Assembly (NCBI RefSeq): GCF_003265705.1
Contig: NW_020313157.1
Span: 2,959,570 to 3,023,569 of the forward strand
Origin: Callorhinus ursinus
Taxonomy: Eukaryota; Chordata; Mammalia; Carnivora; Otariidae
Reading direction: 5' to 3'
Length of the DNA: 64,000 nucleotides
This document shows, one piece after another, positions 38,801 through 45,839 of the stretch (positions within the stretch are counted from its first letter, which is position 1; every line of letters starts with the position of its first letter). The translations under genes and the position numbers were made by a program. The notes below the pieces were generated by a model. It worked only from the letters and a program-made list of their open reading frames with translations. It was not told the DNA's origin and ran no database searches.

Positions 38801-40506
38801 AGGACCCTGGGATCATGACCTGAACCAAAGGCAGACGCTTAACGACTGAGCCACCCAGGCGCCCCTACTTTTAAAAAAATTTTTATTTACTTATTTTAGA
38901 GAGCGAGAGCAAGCACGAGTGGGGGGAGGGGCAGAGGGAGCAGGAGAGAGACTCTGAAGCAGACTCCCTGCTGAGTGAGGAGCCTGATGCGGGGGCTCGA
39001 TCTCACAACCCCAAGATCGTGACCTGAGTCGAAATCAAGAGTCGGATGCTTAACCGACTGAGCCACCCAGGTGCCCCACAACCACTGGATTTATTAGCTA
39101 TTGAAGCGCTTGCTTGGTGCTGGAGAGTGAAGGGGCCACAGGATCTCAGATGGCTGAGAAGGCCCTCTCTGGACCAACCTTTCCCTCATTTTTAAAATAA
39201 GAGGGGTGGAGCACAACCTGGCTGGCCTTCTGTGAGTGGAGGAGTTCAAGGGCTGGGGTGGTTGGCAGAGGCTCTCTCGAAGCAGATGGTTTCGAGGGGC
39301 CGTCCCTCTGTGAGCGACAGAAGGACAGAAGGGAAGGGGCAGCTCCTAGAACCTTTGGAAAAAGACTGAGGGCCTCTGTCTTGCAGCTCCTGCCCCCTCC
39401 GGCTCCCACCCACCACCCCACAGTGATCGTGCCGGCACCACCCCCTCCCTCCCACCACATCAATGTTGTCACCATGGGCCCCTCCTCGGTCATCAACTCT
39501 GTTTCCACGTCCCGGCAAAACCTGGACACCATCGTGCAGGTACCTGGGCTTGGGGACGGGGCATCACGTGGGAATGGGCCCTTTGTGTCCATTCCCGCGT
39601 CTCCCTTTCTGTGTCTGCGGTGGGAGGTGGCTCTGGAGGTTTAGGGCAGAGAAGGGGCCGGGGGACAGCATGGCCTGGAAGACCCTGTTCCTTCCCTCTA
39701 TGGGATTTGCTGAGAGGGCTCTTTGCTCCCTGAGCCCCCTGCTCTCAAGTTCCTGCATCCAGCTCTTGGGTTGGTCCAGAGCTTCCTCTCAGCTCCAGCT
39801 CCCAGGACCCTGGGCGGGGTGCAGGTGGCAGTGGCTGGGTGGGGGACAGTTAAGCCTCCTGCACAGGAGGAAGAAACGGGATGATCGATCAGCTCCGTGG
39901 GTCAGGCCCGAAGTCTCTGCTGGGCCCAGCTTTGCATGGCCCCCCTTGGGAGACCCAACAGCATCACAAAAAGAAAGAACTAAACAAAAAAACCCCATCA
40001 ACCCCTGCAACTGTAGTTGCACACAAACCCAGCAAATTGAATAATAAAGTTAATAACAGAGACCTTGCGTAAGTGAACAGGCACTTTGAAATATATAAAT
40101 GAGGGACGCTTGTGACTCCCAGGCGACCCTGCACTGTGATCCCCTAGGAGTTTTTCGGCTTAGCTGAGGCATTCCGACCGCTGGGCAGGCCGGCCACTGT
40201 CTTGCTAGGCTTCCTTGTGGGCCTTTCTGGGGTGTGTGTGTGTGGGGGGGGTGGAGGTGGCTGTCTGCGTGTCCCCGGCTGCCCTCATCGCAGCCCGGCG
40301 CCCCCCCCCAGGCGATCCAGCACATCGAGGGCACCCAGGAAAGGCAGGAGCAGGAAGAGGAGCAGCGGCGAGCGGTCATCGTGAAGCCGGGCCGCAGCCT
40401 CCCCGAGGCCCACGCCTCTGACACTGCCTCTGATTCGGAGGCCTCGGACAGCGACGCCATGGACCAGAGCCGGGAGGAGCCAGCAGGGAACGGGGGGCTT
40501 CCCTGA
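29721..40506 (+). CDS. TFAP4: Transcription factor AP-4 (complete, seven coding exons)
   Basis: Joined coding exons 29721-29809, 36431-36596, 36714-36812, 37225-37395, 38227-38367, 39387-39539 and 40312-40506 give a 337-residue protein. AP-4 is a nuclear bHLH-leucine-zipper factor that homodimerises on CAGCTG and controls proliferation and EMT genes downstream of MYC. Seen in order: the N-terminal MEYFMVPTQK block; basic region with NSNERRRMQ at 54-62; helix-loop-helix to about 99, with DNA-contact E57 and R60; zipper 1 about 100-118; KRRRAEDKDEG nuclear-localisation-like stretch at 126-136; zipper 2 about 150-180; Q-rich 196-203; Pro/His-rich 225-246; acidic Ser/Asp tail 310-325. Human AP-4 is 338 residues; the one-residue difference is in the Pro run. 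Every intron is GT-AG. I recognise the family by sequence; the start is fixed by the conserved N terminus. Confidence 0.98.
30076..31154. promoter_or_regulatory. Two CACGTG E-boxes in TFAP4 intron 1 (MYC/USF-type)
   Basis: CACGTG at 30076-30081 (context CCCACGTGGT) and 31149-31154 (GCCACGTGCT). Published work on human TFAP4 describes direct MYC induction through E-boxes in the first intron; these sites have the matching position and sequence. USF and other bHLH-Zip proteins read the same core. Confidence 0.6.
30553..30608 (-). promoter_or_regulatory. Paired ZNF143/THAP11 (SBF)-type motifs, minus strand
   Basis: Read on the minus strand, 30608-30589 is GCCTACAACTCCCACAATGC and 30570-30553 is GGAACTACAGCTCCCGAG. 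Both match the ACTACAAYTCCCAGMATGC promoter motif closely, in the same orientation and about 38 bases apart. These motifs normally sit just upstream of start sites in CpG-island promoters. Confidence 0.6.
31400..31590 (+). repeat. MIR/L2-like fragment in TFAP4 intron 1
   Basis: 'GAGGACAGAAGCCTGAGAAGGTCAAGTGG' and 'GGGACTTGAACCCTGATCCCAGAGCCCTGCTC' follow the MIR 3' half. Confidence 0.55.
32577..32686 (-). mobile_element. Short old tRNA-derived SINE, reverse
   Basis: 'ATTCTCTATGCCCAGTGTGGGACTTGAACTC', 'GAGATCAAGAGTCTCATGCTC' and 'TGACTGAGCCAGGCAGGCGCCC'. Confidence 0.8.
32690..32830 (+). repeat. MIR element fragment
   Basis: 'CATGACCCTATGAAGTGAGGCAGTAG', 'CCCATTTTACAGGTGGGTAAACAGGC' and 'CACGGCTAGTAAGTGGC'. 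Confidence 0.65.
33680..33885 (+). repeat. Degenerate ~31-bp minisatellite with phased CCAAT boxes
   Basis: Unit approximates TGGTTAGCCATGATTCCACCAATCAGAACCCC. CCAATCA occurs at 33750, 33782 and 33844. Degenerate versions occur at about 33717 (CGATCAG) and 33813 (CAGTTAG), giving spacings of 33, 32, 31 and 31 bases. The CCAATCAG core is an excellent NF-Y site, so three to five candidate sites are phased at about three helical turns. It lies in TFAP4 intron 1. Confidence 0.75.
34611..34708 (-). mobile_element. Short old tRNA-derived SINE, reverse
   Basis: 'AAGTAAGCTCTATACCTGAC', 'GGGGCTTGAACTCATGACCC', 'AAGATCAAGAGTCATATGCTC' and 'GAGCCAGCCAGGCTGCC'. Confidence 0.8.
36431..36596 (+). CDS. TFAP4: TFAP4 coding exon 2 (basic region, helix 1 and loop)
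   Basis: 166 bases, residues 30-85. Starts by completing Ser30 (AG|C), then LANIPLTPETQRDQE. Includes the basic region NSNERRRMQSINAGF and helix 1/loop SLKTLIPHTDGEKLSK. Acceptor TCCTCCCCTGCAG, donor AGCAAG|GTGGGC. The chief DNA-reading residues lie here. Confidence 0.98.
36714..36812 (+). CDS. TFAP4: TFAP4 coding exon 3 (helix 2 and zipper 1)
   Basis: 99 bases, residues 86-118, in-frame on both sides (phase 0/0). Encodes AAILQQTAEYIFSLEQEK and the leucine-rich continuation LLQQNTQLKRFIQ. Acceptor CCGCCCTCAG, donor ATCCAG|GTAGCA. Confidence 0.98.
37225..37395 (+). CDS. TFAP4: TFAP4 coding exon 4 (KRRR stretch, second zipper)
   Basis: 171 bases, residues 119-175, phase 0/0. Begins ELSGSSPKRRRAEDKDEG and ends KERSVRMMLEEQ. 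The acceptor CTTGGGGTCACCAG has a weak, G-interrupted pyrimidine tract compared with the other introns. Donor GAGCAG|GTGAGG is strong. Confidence 0.98.
37425..37563 (+). repeat. L2-like fragment in TFAP4 intron 4
   Basis: 'AGCAGTTATTTACAGGTGCACCTGTTTTGTGCCAGGCC' and 'GGACCCAGCAGGGAGCAAAGCAG' follow the L2 3' pattern. Confidence 0.5.
37564..37780 (+). mobile_element. Can-SINE in TFAP4 intron 4, 15-bp target duplication
   Basis: Flanked by TAAAAACACAGCTGT at 37549-37563 and 37781-37795. Sense orientation relative to TFAP4. Its head has a diverged 'GGCGTCTCAGGGGCTCAGG'. The duplicated target contains CAGCTG, so the insertion doubled an E-box. Confidence 0.93.
38227..38367 (+). CDS. TFAP4: TFAP4 coding exon 5 (Q-rich helix)
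   Basis: 141 bases, residues 176-222, phase 0/0. Begins VRSLEAHMYPEKLKVIAQQ and ends EREQQHLRTQ; contains QLQQQQEQ. Acceptor TCCTGCCCCCAG, donor ACCCAG|GTGAGC. Confidence 0.98.
38485..38632 (+). repeat. MIR element in TFAP4 intron 5
   Basis: 'GTAACCGCCCTTTGAGG', 'TTCCCATTTTACTGATGGCAAAATTGAGGCACAGAAAGG' is the MIR core order. Confidence 0.7.
38635..39077 (-). mobile_element. Nested pair of reverse Can-SINEs in TFAP4 intron 5
   Basis: Outer element: T-run and AAGATTTATTTACTT at 38635-38659, resuming about 38866-39077 with 'ATTTACTTATTTTAGAGAGCGAGAGC' and ending 'CACCCAGGTGCCCC'. Inner element: about 38660-38865, ending 'GAGCCACCCAGGCGCCC'. Both are antisense to TFAP4. Confidence 0.88.
39387..39539 (+). 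CDS. TFAP4: TFAP4 coding exon 6 (Pro/His-rich segment)
   Basis: 153 bases, residues 223-273, phase 0/0. Starts LLPPPAPTHHPTVIV, has a VPAPPPPSHH run with four prolines and ends SRQNLDTIVQ. The Pro run accounts for the one-residue difference from the human length. Acceptor CTCTGTCTTGCAG, donor GTGCAG|GTACCT. Confidence 0.98.
40312..40506 (+). CDS. TFAP4: TFAP4 coding exon 7 (acidic tail and stop)
   Basis: 195 bases including TGA, residues 274-337. Starts AIQHIEGTQERQEQEEEQ, then VIVKPGRSLPEAHASD, then the SDTASDSEASDSD acidic stretch, ending EEPAGNGGLP. As far as I recall the human tail, this is the least conserved part. Acceptor (C)9AG. Confidence 0.98.
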   Translation, partial: AIQHIEGTQERQEQEEEQRRAVIVKPGRSLPEAHASDTASDSEASDSDAMDQSREEPAGNGGLP

Positions 40507-41153
40507 CCACCCCCCAGCCCTCCTTTCCCTTCTTGGGGCTGGAGGGGGCCGGTGGGGCAGCAACAGGGAGCAACGCAGGTGAACGAGTGAGGAATTTTTA
40601 CAAAATTACGACGTCATTTGGGTCTCTTTTATGACCTCTTTTTCAATACTGTAAACCCACCTTGGAGCGAAGCCACCTGACCTGAGGTCCCGGGGGCTGG
40701 GGTGGCAGGAGCGTGTGGGAGCACCGGGACACCTGGGGCTGGGCCTCGCCCCGGAGGCCAGGGGAAGCTGACACAGGTGCCTGGCCTCTCTCCGCCAAAA
40801 AGCATTTTTTCATTTAAACATGTTTTTAAGAACAGGGAAAATCAAACAAAACCCCAAGGTATTCTGCCCTCCCCAGAGCCAGCCCTAGACCGTCAGTTTT
40901 TGACTCCTTCCCTCCTCTTTTTGGTTTTTTTTCTTTCTCCTTTAAGCACTTACATGGGTTGGGGGGTCTGGCTGGGTTGGGGCTCTCTGGGGGTCCGGGG
41001 GTCTACAATGCTTCTCGGTTGGGGTTTGCTGCTGCCCTTCTCCCCTCCCCTCCTGGCCTCGGCTCAGCACGAGGATTCGCCACTCCCCACCACCACCCAG
41101 CCCCACCTCTCCCTCCAGGTTTCCCATCTTCCACCCCAAAAATGTCTTTGTCT

Positions 41154-41269
41154 CTCTCTTTTTGTTTTGTTTGTTGTTGGTTCTTTTTGGTTTTGGTTTT
41201 GTTTATCTTTTCTGTTTTTTGTTTCTTGTTTTCTGTTTTTGTTTTTGTTTTTTTTTTTTTTTTTTACAA
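41154..41269 (+). promoter_or_regulatory. TFAP4: U/G-rich tract in TFAP4 3' UTR
   Basis: About 116 bases, almost wholly T and G (TTTTTGTTTTG, TTGTTGTTGG, TTTTTGGTTTTGG blocks), ending in an 18-19 base T run. In RNA this is a candidate landing zone for U/GU-binding proteins such as ELAVL or CELF; binding is inference. Confidence 0.55.
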
Positions 41270-41366
41270 TTTTGAGGTCTTTGTGTTCAAGGAGAAGCTA
41301 TTATATTTTGTTAAGAAAGTGGGGGGAAAAAAACCAAGAGGCCACCGTGCCTTTATAAAGAAACAA

Positions 41367-41372
41367 AATAAA
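41367..41372 (+). terminator. TFAP4: TFAP4 polyadenylation signal AATAAA
   Basis: Canonical hexamer followed within about 30 bases by the GT-rich 'TTTGTTTTTTAGATTCTGTGTC' and 'GGTGTGTGCTG', a good downstream element. Confidence 0.9.
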
Positions 41373-41399
41373 GTTTGTACTTTGTTTTTTAGATTCTGT

Positions 41400-42014
41400 G
41401 TCTCCTGGGTGTGTGCTGTCCTTAGGAGCTGGGGAAGGTTTCTGGACTAGAGTATGGGGTGCTCTTGGGGCCCACCAGAGGGGCCTGGGTGTGGCTGAGC
41501 ACAATGACTTCCCCCAGCTTGAGCGCTGTGTTGCAATGAGCAGCCAGGGCAGGGTCCCCAGACTCCCTGGGATTACTCCCGCAATCGTGCAAAAAGGGGA
41601 GATAGTGTTCGGGGTGGGAGGAGTGTCTCCCAACTTGGTGGGAGGCAAGGAGAGAATGAACGACCAAGAAACAGGTTCCTATCTCTTAGAGAAAGGACAC
41701 AGGATGTTCAGGGGTCCTGGTTGTCCCTAGGCTTTGCCACTTCCTCATCTTGTGTAACCTCCCTGAACCTCAGTCTCCCCAGCTACAGAAGGGAAGGGAG
41801 TATTACCTCCTGGTGTGGTAAAGAGATCAGGTCCTGGAGTCTGTCTGCCAGCAGTCAGTTCCTCCTTGGGTGAGCCCGTTGATCTCTGAGCATCCGTTTC
41901 GTCATCTGAAGTTGGAAGTCAGTGGCACAGGGGCATTTCGAATTACTGGGTAGGGAGGTGGACCTTTAACTCTTAATCCTTCATGCCCAGAGACAGCTTT
42001 ACAGTGTTCCCCTT
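41400..42014. other. Intergenic DNA downstream of TFAP4
   Basis: Unique sequence, with a MIR-like run at about 41725-41920 ('TTGCCACTTCCTCATCTTGTGTAACCTCCCTGAACCTCAG'). Confidence 0.5.
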
Positions 42015-42235
42015 GGGGTGCCTGGGTGGTGCAGTCGGTTGAGCGACTGACTCTGGGTTTCATTGTCTCAGGTTGTCATCTCAGGTTTGTGAGATCGAGC
42101 CCTCCATTGGGCTCTACCCACAGGGTGGAGTCCACTTGGGACACTCCCTCTGCTCCTCTCCTCCCACATGCGCTCTCTCTTCTCTCTCTCAAATAGGTAA
42201 ATAAATCTGAAAAAAAAAAAAAACCAAACCAAAAA
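42015..42235 (+). mobile_element. Can-SINE, plus orientation, diverged
   Basis: 'GGGGTGCCTGGGTGGTGCAGTCGG' head and an 'AAATAGGTAAATAAATCTGAAAA' tail. Flanks share AGTGTTCCC (about 42003 and 42246). Confidence 0.87.
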
Positions 42236-42417
42236 ACCCCCAAAGTGTTCCCTTTTTCCTGCTTTTCCTCATGCACACATTGTGACAGGTACATGGACAC
42301 TGAGGCCAGAGCAGAACGGCCAATTCACATCTCACCCCAGGAGCTTGTTGAATAGAATGGCAGGCAGGAGCCTGAACGGTTTTTTTTGTTTTGTTTTTTT
42401 AGAACTTTTACTTTTTT

Positions 42418-43145
42418 TTAGATGAAATTTACATAACTTAAAATTAAGTATTTTCAAGTGAACGATAAAGAGGCACTTAACTATATTCACATTGTTGTGT
42501 AACCACCACCTCTATGCACTTCCAAAACCTTTCAATCACTCCAAATGAACTCCTTACCCCCTAATCTCCCCATTCTTCCCTCCTCCCAGCCCTTGGCAAC
42601 CACCAATCCGCTTTCTGCTCGCGTATTTGTTTGTTTTTTAAAGATTTTATTTATTTGACAAAGAGAGACAGCAAGAGAGGGAACACAAGCAGGGGGAGTG
42701 GGAGAGGGAGAAGCAGGCTCCCTGCTGAGCAAACAGCCTGATGTGGGGCTCGATCCCAGGACCCTGGGATCATGACCTGAGGGGAAAGCAAACGCTTAAC
42801 TGATTGGAGCCACCCAGGTGCCCCTGCTCGGGTTTTTTAAAAATGAAAGTATAATTTACATTCGGTAAAATTCACACTTTTTAGTTTTTGGTTGTGTGAG
42901 TTTTAACAAATGCATACAGTTGTGTAACCATCACCACAATCCTCATCCTCATTGCCCCCACTGTCCCTTTGTAGTCCAGACGCTGGCAACCACACTGATC
43001 TGTTCCTATAGTCTTGCCCTTTCCAAAATATCTTATAAATGGAATCATACTATGTTTAGCCTCTTGACTCTAGCTAGCTTCTTTAACTTAGCATTATAAC
43101 AAATTTTCCTTTCTTGGGTCTATCTAGCTAAATTTGCTTAATTAC
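42418..43145 (-). mobile_element. L1 3' fragments, reverse, with a SINE
   Basis: 42418-42625 ('GATGAAATTTACATAACTTAAAATTAAG', 'TTCACATTGTTGTGTAACCACCACC') and 42840-43145 ('AAATGAAAGTATAATTTACATTCGG', 'CAGTTGTGTAACCATCACCACAATCC', 'TCCAAAATATCTTATAAATGGAATCATAC') are two reverse L1 ends, both old. Confidence 0.78.
42629..42824 (-). mobile_element. Can-SINE, reverse
   Basis: 'TTTTTTAAAGATTTTATTTATTTGACAAAG', GA-rich body and terminal 'GAGCCACCCAGGTGCCCC'. TGCTCG on both sides marks part of a target duplication. Confidence 0.9.
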
Positions 43146-43179
43146 ATTAAAATGCGTGTCTGAGGGGAGGGGCTTCACT

Positions 43180-43800
43180 AGGATCTGGGTGGGGACGCCC
43201 CTTCCCAAAGCCAGCGGAAGCGACCCTTTTCAGCCAGGTGCAAAGTGCACTGGACGGGTTCCATGCAGCTCCTAAGAGCATCAATAGAGGGCGCTGTGGG
43301 CCCAGAACGCAAGGCCCAGTGAGGGCGGAGGCTCCGCCTCTTTCCGGTGCCCGCGGGACTGCTCAGTTCCTATAGGCCAGAGGAGGAACTTGGGGGCGGG
43401 GTCGGAAAGTCCCCTCCTCCGACTCAGTGGCGCTCCTGGCAACAGCAGGCGGCGGAAGTCAAGAGCGCGGACGCAGCCCCGCCCCTTCCCGGACTTGCCC
43501 CCCGTCCTCCCGCCCCCTGCGCGCGCATGCTCCTTGGCGCCTCAGGCAGCCTTGAGCGCGCTCCCGTCGGCCCGCTCCTCTGGCCCCACCCCCGGTCTCG
43601 CCCCCGCGCGCTCTCACGCACGCCTCGCACGCAAACGCCGCAAACGTGCGGCTTCCGTGTGTTCTCCGCGCGGAGGCGCTCGCTTACTTCCTTCCGCGCC
43701 CGCCGAGCCTGGGACTAGCCCTGCGGTCTAGGGCTAGTAGCCGGCGCGGTACGGCGGGAGTCTTAGATGGTTTAGCGGCCGCAGTGAAAGGAACAGGTGA
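43180..43800. promoter_or_regulatory. CpG island D, probable promoter of an unassigned transcript
   Basis: About 600 bp, CpG-dense, with ETS-like 'TTTCCGGTG' and 'GCGGAAGTC', NRF1-like 'TGCGCGCGCATGC', several GGGCGGGG/CCGCCCC boxes and a possible plus-strand donor GAACAG|GTGACG at 43796/43797. The phrase GAACAGGTGA recurs at about 43861. No coding exon was recognised. Located between TFAP4 and SRL, about 9.7 kb upstream of the SRL start. Confidence 0.55.
43278..43300 (+). promoter_or_regulatory. CTCF-type motif, plus strand
   Basis: TCAATAGAGGGCGCTGTGGG matches the CTCF core with AGAGGGCGCTG. It lies at the edge of CpG island D and points away from TFAP4. Confidence 0.5.
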
Positions 43801-43994
43801 CGTTAATTTTAATGACTTGTTTAATTTTTAAGGCACAGCATCCGCAACAGTGTCATTTCAGAACAGGTGATGAATGTAAGAAACTACGCACGAAATAACC
43901 TTTTCTTCCTGCCATATTTGGGAACCTTGTCTGCCCTAGCCGGACTTAGGTGGGGACAGCCACGGGTGCAGGGTCGGCAGCCACGCGTGGGGCA

Positions 43995-44398
43995 GCGACA
44001 GGGTCCAGGGTCAGCAGCCACGCGGGGGGCAGTGACAGGGTCCAGGGTCAACAGCCACGCAGGGGAGTAGTGACAGGGCCCAGGGTCAGGAGCCACACAT
44101 AGGATAGTGACAGGGTCCAGGGTCAACAGCCACGCAGGGGGTAGTGACAGGGTCCAGGGTCAGCAGCCATGTGGGGGGGTAGTGACAAGGTCCAGGGTCA
44201 GCAACCACACATAGGGTAGTGACAGGGTCCAGGGTCAGCCACGTGGGGGATAGTGACAGGGTCCAGGGTCAGCAGCCACGTGGGGCGTAGTGACAGGGTC
44301 CAGGGTCAGCAGCCACGTGGGGCGTAGTGACAGGGTCCAGGGTCAGCAGCCACATGGGGGGTAGTGACAGGGTCCAGGGTCAGCAGCTACATGTATGG
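43995..44398 (+). repeat. 37-bp VNTR, about 11 units, with CACGTG in several units
   Basis: Unit: GTGACAGGGTCCAGGGTCAG followed by CAGCCACGTGGGGCGTA. About eleven units of 36-38 bases plus a degenerate leader from about 43955. One unit is shortened by three bases (about 44220-44252). Two adjacent units (about 44253-44326) are identical, suggesting recent homogenisation. CACGTG lies at 44240, 44277 and 44314, phased at 37 bases; other units have CACGCG, CACACA, CATGTG or CACATG in its place. Confidence 0.92.
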
Positions 44399-44599
44399 TG
44401 GCTCTGGTCCAGATGGCCATACCACCTGGGGGCCAGGCCTGGTGGTCTGGAAGGGCATGGTGTCCTGCAGGCTTTGCAGAGCCTGGCTTGGGAGGAGGAA
44501 TAAGTGGAGAAGATGTGGGAATGGTATGGCATAGGACATCCAAGGCTGCTAAGAAGCTTGGACTGTATTTTTTGTGGAAACAATTAGGTGTCCAGGGAG

Positions 44600-45340
44600 G
44601 TACTGTGCACCCCTTCACCTAGCCTCCCTAGTGTTAACGTCTTGCATACCTCAAGTACAGCACCAGAACCAGATCATCGTGACTGGCGCACCAGCCCTAT
44701 TCAGTCACATTTTACCAGTTTTATGTGCTTTCGTTATGTGTGTGTGTTGATGGACCGTTTTGCACCAGCGATGTATGAGTTGCTCTGCATCTTCACCGGC
44801 AATCATCGTCAGAATATAATTGCATCTCTTCAACCTTTCTGGTAGATGTAGAGTGGAATCTCACCACTGTTTTAATTTCTATCACCATGGACTAGTTTTG
44901 CCTATTTTAGATCATCATACAAATTGTATAGTATTGGGGCGCCTGGGTGGCTCAGTTGGTTAAGAGACTGCCTTCGGCTCAGGTCATGACCCACATCGGG
45001 CTCCCTGCTCAGCAGGGAGTCGACTCTCCCTCCGACCCTCTTCCCTCTCGTGCTCTCTGTCTCTCATTCTCTCTCTCTCAAATAAATAAATAAAATCTTT
45101 AAATAAATAAATAAATGTCCAAATTGTATAGTATTTATACTCTTACTGTCTGCCTTCTTTTGCCCAACACAATGTTTATGGTTTTGTGTGTATCAGCAGT
45201 TTATTTATTTTTACGCCCAAGTCTATTCTGTTGCGTGAATATACCACAGTGGATTTAGCTGTTCACCTAGACGTGGACATTTAGGTTGCTTGCAACTTGT
45301 AACTATCATGGATGTAGTTTATTTTATTATTATTATTTGT
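44600..45340 (-). mobile_element. Old L1 fragment, reverse, with a SINE
   Basis: 'AATCTCACCACTGTTTTAATTTC', 'TTTTGCCTATTTTAGATCATCATACAAATTG' and 'ATATACCACAGTGGATTTAGCTGTTCACC' look like a diverged reverse L1 end. Confidence 0.5.
44936..45119 (+). mobile_element. Can-SINE, 16-bp target duplication, internal deletion
   Basis: Flanked by CAAATTGTATAGTATT at 44920-44935 and 45120-45135. Between CATGAC and CCACATCG it lacks the segment 'CTGGAGTCCCGGGATCGAGT' present in sister copies. Confidence 0.93.
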
Positions 45341-45521
45341 TAAGATTTTATTTGACAGAAAGAGACATAGCAAGAGAGGAAACAGAAGCAGGGGGAGTGG
45401 GAGAGGGAGAAGCAGGCTTCCCGTGGAGCAGAGAACCCGATGCGGGGCTTGATCCCGGGATCCTGGGATCATGACCTGAGCTGAAGGCTGGTGCTTAATG
45501 ACTGAGCCACCCAGGCGCCCC
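45339..45521 (-). mobile_element. Can-SINE, reverse
   Basis: 'TTAAGATTTTATTTGACAGAAAGAG', GA-rich body and terminal 'ACTGAGCCACCCAGGCGCCCC'. Confidence 0.9.
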
Positions 45522-45530
45522 TTATTACTG

Positions 45531-45834
45531 TTTTTTGTTTTTGTTTTTGTTTTTGTTTTTTAAGTAGGCTCCACGCCCAGCATGGAGCCCAACACGGGGC
45601 TTAAATTCATGACCTGAGTTTAAGATCAAGAGTAGGATGCTTATTGTGCCTGGGTAGCTCAGTCTGTTAAGCGTCTGCATTTGGCTTGGGTCCTGGGAGG
45701 GTCTGCTCAGCAAACAGCCTGCTTCTCCCTCTGCTGATCCCCCTGCTTGTGCTCTTTCACCCTCTCTCTCTCAAATAAATGAATAAATCTTAAAAAAAAA
45801 AGTAGAACGCTTAACTGAGCTACCGAGGTGCCCC
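45531..45834. mobile_element. Forward SINE nested in a short old reverse SINE
   Basis: Outer reverse element 45531-45643 and 45801-45834, with a TTTTTG repeat in its T-tail. Inner forward element about 45645-45800. The near-duplicated target is AGTAGGATGCTTA at 45631 and AGTAGAACGCTTA at 45801. The inner head is heavily reduced. Confidence 0.8.
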
Positions 45835-45839
45835 TATCA

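Larger units (their letters stand above)
40507..41392 (+). other. TFAP4: TFAP4 3' UTR
   Basis: About 0.88 kb from the stop codon to a likely cleavage site 15-25 bases after AATAAA. It contains an exceptionally U/G-rich tract at 41154-41269. No other strong poly(A) signal was seen earlier in the UTR. Confidence 0.85.

Noticed and set aside
43884..44126. 80-codon repetitive open frame (DPGPCHYSP-like repeats), minus strand
   Set aside because: A translation of the 37-bp VNTR; the unit length keeps changing (36-38 bases), so the frame is not maintained.
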